Source: Actinomycetota bacterium
Lineage (GTDB): Bacteria > Actinomycetota > Thermoleophilia > Solirubrobacterales > Thermoleophilaceae
DNA length: 30,319 nucleotides
Direction: 5' to 3'
NCBI GenBank assembly: GCA_005885165.1
Contig: VAXR01000041.1
Location: 18,732-49,050 of the forward strand
Shown: piece by piece, positions 22,436 to 30,319 of the stretch
Position numbering within the stretch: the first letter of the stretch is position 1
Layout: each line of letters begins with the position of its first letter
The notes under the pieces: generated by a model
Told to the model about the DNA's origin: nothing
The model's database searches: none
The model's input: only the letters and a program-made list of their open reading frames with translations
Translations under genes and position numbers: made by a program

Positions 22436-23749
22436 CTAGTGCTGCGAGGGCGGTCCCGCCGGATCGCTACCGGACAGCGGCTCCGGGTGGCCGAGCTGAC
22501 CCAGCTCGGCCGATGCGCGGCCGAAGAACAGCCCCACTGTCCAGTCGGCAACGAGGCGGATCCGGCGGACCGTGCCGGGCATCATCGCCAGGTGGTAGGT
22601 GCGCGCCGTCCACCAGGCGGGGAACCCGCGCAGCTTGATGCCCATGACCTGGGCTACCGCCTTGTGGCGCCCCATGTCGACGAACACGCCCTTCGTCCGG
22701 TACCGGAACTTGCGGACCCGGCCGTGGCCGATCGACGCGGCCACGTTGTCGGCCACCAGCCGGCCCTGGCGGACGGCGTGCTGCGCCGTGGGCGGCGACG
22801 GCGCCTTCCCGCCCTTCGCCGGGTCCGGCACGGCCGCGCAGTCGCCGATCGCCCAAATACCCGGATGGCCGTCCACGGCCATGGTCGCGTCGACCACGAA
22901 CCGTCCTCCATGGTCGACGGGCAGGCCGAGCTCACGCGTCAGCGGCGGCGGCCGGACCCCTGCGGTCCAGCACAGCGTGCGGGTCGGGATCGACTCGCCG
23001 TCCGAGAGCACCGCCCGCTCCGAGTCGATCGACTCGAGGCCCGTGCCGGTCCGCACCTCGATCCCGCGCGCGCGCAGCTCGCGAGCGCCGAACTCGGCAA
23101 GCGAGGGCGAGATCTCGGGCATGATCCGCTCCTCCAGCTCCACCAGGATCCAGCGCGTTCCATCCAGGCGCGAGCGCGGATAGCGGTGGATCACGTCGGC
23201 GATGTAGTCCTGGAGCTCGGCGATCCCCTCGACCCCGGCGTAGCCGGCGCCGACGAAGACGAACGTGAGGTACGGACGCCGCGTGTGCGGGTCCTCGAGC
23301 GATTCCGCGATTTCGAGGTTGAGCACGGCGCGGTTCCGGAGCGCAACCGCCTCGGGCAGCGTCCTGAACCCCAGTGCGTGCTCGCTCAGGCCCGGCACCG
23401 GCGCCGCTCGCGGCACCGACCCGAGGGCCAGCACAAGCTGGTCGTAGGCGACCTCCTCGTCGCGACCGTCGGCGCTCGCCACACGGATCGTCGAGCGCGA
23501 AGCGTCCGCGGCCGTCAGGCGGCCCAGCATGACCTCGGTCCGCGAGAGCTCCTCGCGCAGAGGGATCACGACGTGGCGCGGCTCGAGCGTCCCCGCCGCG
23601 GCGCCGGGAAGCAGCGGCGTGTAGAGCAGGTAGTTGACGTCGGTGACGAGCGTGACGCGGGCGCTCTGATGCGGGCGGACGCGCTCGAGGCGGCGCGCGG
23701 CGTAGAAGCCGCCGAAGCCCCCGCCGACGATTACGACGTGCCAGGCCAC
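22436..23749 (-). CDS. ndh: Type II NADH:quinone oxidoreductase
   Basis: This 437-residue single-subunit flavoenzyme passes electrons from NADH to the quinone pool without pumping protons. The N-terminal FAD motif is GGGFGG (9-14), the NADH motif GAGYAG (167-172), and the second FAD contact is GIWAIGDCAAV. The quinone-site motif AQxAxxQ appears as AQHAVRQ. The C-terminal 70 residues contain aromatic and basic stretches (FPAWWTARTYHLAMMPG) of the kind that anchor NDH-2 to the membrane. It starts at GTG 12 bp after the stop of the upstream membrane-protein gene, so the two are probably cotranscribed. The quinone made by the men genes in this window would be its acceptor. Confidence 0.93.
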   Translation of the reverse strand: MAWHVVIVGGGFGGFYAARRLERVRPHQSARVTLVTDVNYLLYTPLLPGAAAGTLEPRHVVIPLREELSRTEVMLGRLTAADASRSTIRVASADGRDEEVAYDQLVLALGSVPRAAPVPGLSEHALGFRTLPEAVALRNRAVLNLEIAESLEDPHTRRPYLTFVFVGAGYAGVEGIAELQDYIADVIHRYPRSRLDGTRWILVELEERIMPEISPSLAEFGARELRARGIEVRTGTGLESIDSERAVLSDGESIPTRTLCWTAGVRPPPLTRELGLPVDHGGRFVVDATMAVDGHPGIWAIGDCAAVPDPAKGGKAPSPPTAQHAVRQGRLVADNVAASIGHGRVRKFRYRTKGVFVDMGRHKAVAQVMGIKLRGFPAWWTARTYHLAMMPGTVRRIRLVADWTVGLFFGRASAELGQLGHPEPLSGSDPAGPPSQH

Positions 23750-23761
23750 GCGCCTGTGCGG

Positions 23762-24442
23762 CTAGCGCGCTGCCGCTTCGCGCGCCGCGCGCAGCGCCGG
23801 CCGTGCGACCGCGTCCATTCGCCGCGACACGCGCCACGGCGCACCCGAGAACGCGTGGTTCGCCACGGTGGCGAAGCCCGACTCGTCGCTGCGCAGGGCG
23901 AGGATCAGATGGGCGATCCGGTCGGAGGCCGGCAGCTCCCTGTCGGTCGCCGCCACGCAGAAGCAGTGGACCCGGCGGCCGCCCGGCGCGACGAGCAGTG
24001 CACCCGCCTCGCCGACCAGCCAGACGCCGAGCTCGCCGCGCTCGAGCGCCAGGCCGGTCCGGCGCTGGAGCTCGCGCTCCCGGTGCCCGAGCAGGTCACC
24101 GAGCAGGCCCTGCGCCACGGGCTCCCCATCGCCCGCGCCCGAATCCTTGCGCCTCACCGTGTTGGCGCCGCGCTGCGCGTAGAGCTCCGGAATGATCCAC
24201 GCGTGGGCGAGCGCCACGAGCGCCACCGGCGCCGAGAGCGGCTGCAGGAGCATGAGCACCACGGCGACCGCGACGAACGGGACGACGTGGAGCGTCGTGA
24301 AGACCGTCCAGAGCACCCCGCGGCGCTGAAGCGTGAGGGCGCTCGCGCGCGGGCGCCACGGAACGCTCGCAAGCTCCGGGAGCGCCGGCGGCGCACCCTC
24401 GACCGAGTAGCTCACGGCGGGGCGTGTGCCGGCCGCCTCCAC
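23762..24442 (-). CDS. Hypothetical membrane protein upstream of ndh
   Basis: Of 226 residues, 44-67 and 70-86 form two membrane helices linked by a tight turn. A hydrophilic C-terminal domain of about 130 residues follows (QGLLGDLLGHRERELQRRTGLALERGELGVWLVGEAGALLVAPGGRRVHCFCVAATDRELPASDRIAHLILALRSDE in outline: mixed alpha/beta). I do not recognise the family. It starts at GTG 7 bp after the stop of the small SD-led gene and is followed after 12 bp by ndh, so the three probably form an operon. A link to NADH oxidation is possible from context only. Confidence 0.68.
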   Translation of the reverse strand: MEAAGTRPAVSYSVEGAPPALPELASVPWRPRASALTLQRRGVLWTVFTTLHVVPFVAVAVVLMLLQPLSAPVALVALAHAWIIPELYAQRGANTVRRKDSGAGDGEPVAQGLLGDLLGHRERELQRRTGLALERGELGVWLVGEAGALLVAPGGRRVHCFCVAATDRELPASDRIAHLILALRSDESGFATVANHAFSGAPWRVSRRMDAVARPALRAAREAAAR

Positions 24443-24449
24443 CCGCCGG

Positions 24450-24674
24450 CTACCCGCCCGCTATCGGCCTGCGCATCACCACGAGGTCAGCTTCTGACGG
24501 GAGCTCGCGGACCTGCGTCGCGTGCCCGGGACCGTCGCTGACGACGCCGATGTAGCCCTCGTCGAGCTCACGCCGGAAGGCCTCGACCGCCTCCCGGTAG
24601 GCCACCTCGTCCCCCGCGGTCCACTCGGCGAGCGTGGTGTGGCCGGTCTGGTCCATGCGAATCAGTCGCGACAT
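24450..24674 (-). CDS. Small soluble protein of unknown function (74 residues)
   Basis: The protein starts MSRLIRMDQTGHTTLAEW, has a helical middle (DEVAYREAVEAFRRELDEG) and ends LVVMRRPIAGG. It reminds me of short uncharacterised actinobacterial proteins with the same RMD-TGH-T and RRPIAGG ends, but I know of no function. The start is firmly set by a consensus AGGAGG at 24683-24688, 8 bp before the ATG, the only textbook Shine-Dalgarno seen in this window. TATCAT at 24706-24711 would give a leader of about 24 nt. Next gene follows after 7 bp. Confidence 0.75.
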   Translation of the reverse strand: MSRLIRMDQTGHTTLAEWTAGDEVAYREAVEAFRRELDEGYIGVVSDGPGHATQVRELPSEADLVVMRRPIAGG

Positions 24675-24682
24675 CGAACGAC

Positions 24683-24688
24683 CTCCTG
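24683..24688 (-). promoter_or_regulatory. Strong Shine-Dalgarno for the 74-residue protein
   Basis: AGGAGG on the minus strand with an 8-nt spacer to ATG 24674. It contrasts with neighbouring genes, which mostly lack one. Confidence 0.8.
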
Positions 24689-24705
24689 GAGACGGTTGCC
24701 GTCGA

Positions 24706-24711
24706 TGATAC
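24706..24711 (-). promoter_or_regulatory. Predicted -10 element for the 74-residue protein operon
   Basis: TATCAT on the minus strand, 31 bp before the ATG, leaves room for the AGGAGG in the leader. Confidence 0.38.
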
Positions 24712-24737
24712 GCCGCGGGAGGGCCCGACCCGGCGCG

Positions 24738-26175
<1,438 letters not shown>

Positions 26176-26183
<8 letters not shown>

Positions 26184-27594
26184 CGTCGAACGGCCTCCTC
26201 TCGAAGCCGATCGCCTGCTCGAGCGCGAAGGCTGCCGTCAGGATGCGATTCTCGCTGAAGGCCGGGCCGGCGACCTGGATGCCCACGGGAAGCCCCTCGC
26301 TTAGGCCGCCGGGGATGGAGATCGCGGGTATCCCCGCCAGCGGCATCGGCACCGTGCAGTAGTCCGAGAGGTACATCGCGAGCGGGTCGTGGACGCGTTC
26401 TCCGAGCTTGAAGGCGACCGTCGGCGACGTCGGGGTCAGGACCAGGTCCACGCGCTGGAACGCGTTGCGGAAGTCGTCGGCGATCTTCGTGCGCACGCGC
26501 TGGGCGCGGCCGTAGTACGCCTCGTAGTAGCCGGACGACAGCGCGTAGGTGCCGAGCATGATCCGCCGCTTGACCTCGGCGCCGAAGCCGTTCGCGCGGG
26601 TCTCCTCGTAGAGCGACAGCAGGTCGCCGTTACGCGCTCGCGGGCCGTAGCGCACGCCGTCGTAGCGGGCGAGGTTCGCGCTCGCCTCAGCCGGCGCAAG
26701 CACGTAGTACGCCGCGATCCCGTGCGGGGAATGCGGCAGCGCGATCTCCTCCACCGTCCCGCCAAGCTCCTCGACGAGCGCGACCGTGCGGTCGAACACC
26801 TCGCGCACGCCCGCCTCCACGCCCTCGCCGGTCAGCTCGGGCGGCACGCCGAAGCGGACGCCGTCGAGACGCTCCTCGGTGGGGAGCTGAATCGGCTCGG
26901 GGAACTCGAGCGAGGTCGAGTCGCAGCGGTCACGCCCGACCATGTGCTTGAGGAGCAGGGCCGCGTCGGTCACGTCGCGCGTGAGCGGTCCGCACTGGTC
27001 GAGCGAGGAGGCGAAGGCGATCATCCCGTAGCGCGAGACCGCGCCGTAGGTCGGCTTCATCCCGACGATCCCGCACAGGGACGCCGGCTGCCGGATCGAT
27101 CCTCCAGTGTCGGTACCGATCGCCCACGGCGCCAGCCCGGCCGCGACCGCAGCGGCCGACCCGCCGCTCGAGCCACCCGGCACGCGGTCGCGGTCCCACG
27201 GGTTGCGCACCGGCCCGAACCCGGAGTTCTCGTTCGACGAGCCCATCGCGAACTCGTCCATGTTGGTCTTGCCGAGCACCGGCGCGCCGGCGCTCACGAG
27301 CCTCTCGACGGCGGTGGCCGTGTACGGCGGCCGGTAGCCCTCGAGGATGCGCGAGGCCGCCATGCTCGGCACGCCCTCCACGCAGAACAGGTCCTTGACC
27401 GCCAGCGGCACGCCGCCGAGCGGCGCATCCGCGGCGGGGGGGTCGGGGGTCCCGTCCGCCACCCACAGGAACGCGTTCAGCTCGTCCGCCCGGGCGCGAT
27501 CGCGGTAGAGGGCGAACAGCTCGCCGGCCGACACCTCGCCGGCGCGCACGAGCTCGGCCGCCCGCGCCGCGCTCAGCTCGAGGAGCTCGGTCAC
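26176..27594 (-). CDS. gatA: Aspartyl/glutamyl-tRNA amidotransferase subunit A
   Basis: The 472-residue amidase-signature enzyme releases ammonia from glutamine for GatB. The catalytic Ser-cisSer-Lys triad is Lys67 (LAVKD), Ser142 (GGSSGGS) and Ser166 (TGGSIRQP), with exactly the spacing of S. aureus GatA as I recall it. The GTG at 27594 overlaps the gatC stop by 4 bp (GTGA) and begins the homology (TELLELSAARAAELV). The frame extends far upstream but that part is a shadow of gatC and of the opposite-strand gene. Confidence 0.97.
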
Positions 27595-27875
27595 GTCCCC
27601 GGGCTCGGCACCCGGAAACCGCCCTCGACGGTGTCCGGCGCCTGCTCGAGCGCGCGCTCGCGCGGGATGCTCGGGCGCGGCTCGTCCGGGCGGAGCACGT
27701 TCTCGACCTCGATGACATGCGACGTCGGTGCGACGCCCTCGAGATCCAGCTCGCCGATCTTCTCGATGTGGTCGAGGATCGTCGAGAGCTCGCCGGACAT
27801 CCGCTCGACCTCGTCGTCCGAGAGGCGAAGGCGCGCAAGGCGCGCGACGTGCAGTACCTGATCGCGATCGATCAC
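27591..27875 (-). CDS. gatC: Aspartyl/glutamyl-tRNA amidotransferase subunit C
   Basis: The 94-residue GatC wraps between GatA and GatB and stabilises the complex. It shows the family pattern VLHVARLARLRLSDDEVERMSGELSTILDHIEKI (about 7-40), the VENVLRPDEP motif, and the C-terminal GGFRVP. The GTG at 27875 is fixed by normal family length and by TACAAT ending exactly 7 bp upstream, the best -10 in the window. First gene of gatCAB. Confidence 0.95.
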   Translation of the reverse strand: MIDRDQVLHVARLARLRLSDDEVERMSGELSTILDHIEKIGELDLEGVAPTSHVIEVENVLRPDEPRPSIPRERALEQAPDTVEGGFRVPSPGT

Positions 27876-27882
27876 GGCGGCG

Positions 27883-27888
27883 ATTGTA
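27883..27888 (-). promoter_or_regulatory. Predicted -10 element for gatCAB
   Basis: TACAAT on the minus strand matches TATAAT at five of six positions and ends 7 bp before the GTG, as in leaderless genes. No good -35. Confidence 0.5.
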
Positions 27889-27912
27889 GGTCGGACACGA
27901 GGCGCTCCGGGG

Positions 27913-27918
27913 TACGAT
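27913..27918 (+). promoter_or_regulatory. Predicted -10 element for the four-helix membrane protein
   Basis: TACGAT ends 7 bp before the ATG at 27926. It overlaps an alternative ATG at 27917, which argues against that earlier start. Confidence 0.45.
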
Positions 27919-27925
27919 GCGCGCG

Positions 27926-28369
27926 ATGTCGCCACGGTCGGCGGAGGTGTTGGTGGCACGCACGATGCGTGCACTCGCGTTGACGTTCGCCGTCGTCGGA
28001 GTGCTGTTCGTGGCGTGGCCGGACGGGACGCTGCACAGGCTGGACCAGGTCGGCAACTGGTTCGGCGGGTTCGCGCACGCGCCGAAGTCGCACGAGAAGC
28101 TCTGGGTGGCGCTCGCGTTCGCGTACATGATCGTGATCACCGGGATCGCGCTGGTCATCTCGACCGACGTAGCGCGCCACCGGCCGATGCTGCTGGTCCT
28201 CGCCGCGGGCAAGGCCGCGTCGTCGCTCTCGGCCGGCGCCTTCTACCTGGCCGACGCGCACGTCTTCGCGTACCTCGCCAACTTCGTGGTCGACCTGAGC
28301 CTCGTCGGCGTGGCACTCGGCTGCTGGGTGCTGTCCGCGCGCGTCGTGGAGGTTCTCGCGCCCGACTGA
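27926..28369 (+). CDS. Hypothetical four-helix membrane protein
   Basis: The 147-residue protein has four predicted membrane segments at about 14-31, 59-80, 86-106 and 111-135, with a soluble loop DGTLHRLDQVGNWFGGFAHAPKSHEKL between the first two. I do not recognise the family; it looks like a small integral membrane protein of unknown role. An ATG nine bases earlier is in frame, but the TACGAT placed 7 bp before 27926 favours the second ATG. It diverges from gatC with 50 bp between the starts. Its TGA is followed, in the same frame, by the GMC oxidoreductase reading frame. Confidence 0.72.
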   Translation: MSPRSAEVLVARTMRALALTFAVVGVLFVAWPDGTLHRLDQVGNWFGGFAHAPKSHEKLWVALAFAYMIVITGIALVISTDVARHRPMLLVLAAGKAASSLSAGAFYLADAHVFAYLANFVVDLSLVGVALGCWVLSARVVEVLAPD

Positions 28370-28456
28370 AGGGGCGCACGGGGCCGCGAGGCGCCCGCTC
28401 GCGGGGTCCTCGGCGCGAAGGACCGCGAGACGCTGCGCGCGTTTGCGCAGGCGCTC

Positions 28457-30304
28457 TTGCCCGCGGCGGCGGGCCTGCCGGGCGCCGAGGTGGAGGGCGG
28501 AGTCGAGGTGGTCGACGGCGTGGATCACGCGCTCGCGCTGGCGCCTCCCCGCACCCGCGCGGGTGCCAGGCTCGCTCTGGGACTCCTTCGGCTCCGCAGC
28601 TTCCCGCGGGGGTTTGCGGGCAGGCCGGAGGCGTGGCGCGCGGGCGCCATCGCGACCCTGGAGACGAGCGGCTCCATGGTGGTGCGGAGCCTCGTCCTGC
28701 TGCTGAAGGGCCTGTGCTGCGCGGCGTACGCTGGCTCGCCGCGCGTGCTGCGCGTGCTCGGCGCGGCGCCGCGGTGCGAGCTCGGCCCGAACGCGGACCC
28801 GCCGGCGCTGCCCCCGCACCTGGACCGCGAGGCGATGCGGCCTCCCGCGGGCGAGGTCGAGAGCTGCGACGTGGTGGTCGTCGGCTCGGGAGCCGGGGGC
28901 GCCGCCGCGGCGCGCGTGCTCGCCGAGGCCGGCCTCGACGTGCTCGTGGTGGAGGAGGGCGAGTACTACGACGCCCTCACGTATTCGCGCGACCCGCTCC
29001 ACGCGCTGGCGACGCTCTACCGCGACGGCGGCCTGACGGCGAGCGAGGGCCGGCCGCCGATCGCGCTGCCGCTCGGGCGCTGCGTTGGCGGCACGACCGT
29101 GATCAACTCGGGCACGTGCTTCCGCGCGCCCCCGGGCGTCCTCCGCCGCTGGCGCGAGGTGCACGGGATCCCGTGGGCGACGGCACTCGACGGCGAGTAC
29201 GAGTCGCTCGAGCGCGATCTGGCCGTCCGCCTGGTCGAGCCCGGCCGCGCGGGGGGCAACGGCGAGCTCTGCCGCGCCGGCGCCGACGCCCTCGGCCTGT
29301 CGAACGGGCCCATCCCCCGCAATTCGGGCGGGGTCGTCTGCTGCGGCACGTGTCCGATGGGCTGCGCGCTCGACGCCAAGCGCGCGATGCACGTGTCGGA
29401 GCTCCCGCGAGCGGTGGCCGCCGGCGCGCGAATAAGGGCCGGCGTGAGGGTGCAGAAGGTCGTCGTCCAGCGCGGCCGGGTGTCGGGGATCGTCGGCCAT
29501 AGCGAGGACACCGGGCGGTACGTCGCACGGGCCGGCGCGGTCGTGCTCGGCGGCGGCGCGATCGGGACGCCGGAGCTCCTTCTCTCGCAGGGGATCGCCA
29601 ACGGATCGGGACAGCTGGGGCGCCACCTGCGGATCCAGCCGGCCTGCTGGGTCGGGGCGCGCTTCCGCGGCCGCGAGGTCCGCGGGTGGGACGGCGTGAT
29701 GCAGAGCTGGCGAGTCGACGAATGGCTCGACAGCGGGCTGTTCCTCGAGGCCACGTTCACGCCCCCGCCGTTCGGTGCGCACTGGCTTCCCGGCGCCGGT
29801 GAGGCGCTCGCGTCCGGCCTGGCCCGCTATGACGAGCTGGCGGTGATCGGCGTGCACCTGGCGGACACCTCCGAGGGCCGCGTGCGGGCCGGCAGAGGAG
29901 GGCGGGCGCGAATCTCCTACCGGCTCACGCGCACCGACGCCGCCAAGCTTCGGTTCGGTATCGCGCGCGCGGCGCGCATCCACTTCGCCGCCGGGGCGGA
30001 CGAGGCCTATCCCCAGATCGGCGGGCTCGGCGCGCTGCGTCCGGGCCAGGAGGGCCGGGTCGAGCGCTCGCTCCTCAGCCCCTCCGCGATGCGGCTCGAA
30101 GCCTTCCACCCGATGGGGACCGCGCGGATGGGCGCCGACGCGCAGCGGTCGGTGGTGGCGCCGAGCGGCGAGTCACACGAGGTCGGCGGCCTCTACATCG
30201 CGGACGCGAGCATCCTGCCGACCGCGCTCGGCGCCAACCCGATGCTCACGATCATGGCCTGCGCGCGGCACATAGCGCGCGGGCTGGCGGCGGAGCTGAG
30301 CTAG
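28457..30304 (+). CDS. GMC-family oxidoreductase with gluconate-dehydrogenase-subunit-3-like N-terminal region
   Basis: From the TTG at 28457 the product is 615 residues. The first ~130 residues resemble the small helical domain of gluconate 2-dehydrogenase subunit 3, as in long-chain alcohol oxidases. The FAD motif DVVVVGSGAGG follows (138-148), then the Cys-rich CCGTCPMGCALDAK loop typical of the fatty-alcohol-oxidase/cholesterol-oxidase branch, and the C-terminal catalytic pair His551 (HPMGTARMG) and Asn594 (GANPMLT). It should oxidise an alcohol using FAD; the substrate is unknown. The true start is uncertain: the codons before TTG (LGAKDRETLRAFAQAL) look like real protein, yet no ATG or GTG occurs in any frame between the upstream TGA and 28457; CTG 28433 is the only other in-frame candidate. 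Probably cotranscribed with the preceding gene. Confidence 0.86.
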   Translation: MPAAAGLPGAEVEGGVEVVDGVDHALALAPPRTRAGARLALGLLRLRSFPRGFAGRPEAWRAGAIATLETSGSMVVRSLVLLLKGLCCAAYAGSPRVLRVLGAAPRCELGPNADPPALPPHLDREAMRPPAGEVESCDVVVVGSGAGGAAAARVLAEAGLDVLVVEEGEYYDALTYSRDPLHALATLYRDGGLTASEGRPPIALPLGRCVGGTTVINSGTCFRAPPGVLRRWREVHGIPWATALDGEYESLERDLAVRLVEPGRAGGNGELCRAGADALGLSNGPIPRNSGGVVCCGTCPMGCALDAKRAMHVSELPRAVAAGARIRAGVRVQKVVVQRGRVSGIVGHSEDTGRYVARAGAVVLGGGAIGTPELLLSQGIANGSGQLGRHLRIQPACWVGARFRGREVRGWDGVMQSWRVDEWLDSGLFLEATFTPPPFGAHWLPGAGEALASGLARYDELAVIGVHLADTSEGRVRAGRGGRARISYRLTRTDAAKLRFGIARAARIHFAAGADEAYPQIGGLGALRPGQEGRVERSLLSPSAMRLEAFHPMGTARMGADAQRSVVAPSGESHEVGGLYIADASILPTALGANPMLTIMACARHIARGLAAELS

Positions 30305-30319
30305 CCGGCCGCGCCACGA

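Noticed and set aside
22375..22551. Upstream extension of the RTX protein
   Set aside because: The extension overlaps the end of ndh in another frame and would bury the signal peptide that starts at 22374.
27595..28212. Upstream extension of gatA
   Set aside because: It overlaps gatC out of frame and the opposite-strand membrane protein; GatA homology begins at 27594.
27872..30109. 745-codon minus-strand frame opposite the GMC oxidoreductase
   Set aside because: Antisense shadow of a strongly conserved enzyme; no domain is visible.

Overview
The window is about 30 kb of high-GC DNA, densely packed with housekeeping genes. Codon use, GC content and gene types suggest an actinobacterium, and I would guess a Thermoleophilia-like lineage (Solirubrobacterales or Gaiellales). 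That placement is inference from general look; no rRNA or other marker is present. I see no tRNA, rRNA, CRISPR array, insertion sequence, integrase or phage gene.

Layout. Positions 1-8.5 kb, all minus strand: a class II aldolase, leuA preceded by a leucine-rich leader peptide, a quinone-oxidoreductase-type MDR enzyme, serA joined by a 4-bp overlap to a class V aminotransferase, two small proline-rich membrane proteins, and ilvC. Positions 8.5-16.7 kb: an almost complete menaquinone set, with menE (-), menBAC (+), menH (-), menD (+) and menF (-). The genes alternate in strand and are packed so tightly that they overlap or leave only 9-25 bp between divergent starts. Positions 16.7-19 kb: ilvBN, running straight into menF. 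Positions 19-24.7 kb: small membrane proteins, a GNAT protein, a secreted propeller-plus-RTX protein, a type II NADH dehydrogenase and two unknown proteins. Positions 24.7-27.9 kb: gatCAB for tRNA-dependent amidation. Positions 27.9-30.3 kb, plus strand: a small membrane protein and a GMC oxidoreductase.

Functionally the window covers serine synthesis, branched-chain amino acid synthesis (IlvBN, IlvC, LeuA), menaquinone synthesis (MenF-D-H-C-E-B-A; MenG and a DHNA-CoA thioesterase are not here) and a menaquinone-reducing NADH dehydrogenase.

The most notable observations are these. (1) A 17-codon reading frame with seven leucine codons, four of them consecutive, lies just upstream of leuA. 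It overlaps a UUCG-capped hairpin and looks like a leucine attenuator. (2) LeuA lacks about 16 residues directly after its HxH metal-binding motif, an in-frame deletion at a 10-bp palindrome. (3) A TAnnnT hexamer lies 7-10 bp before the start codon of many genes, which points to pervasive leaderless transcription. (4) menE and menB appear to share a symmetric, overlapping -10 region, with menE probably starting at CTG. (5) A 40-bp AT-rich near-palindrome separates the convergent menD and menF.
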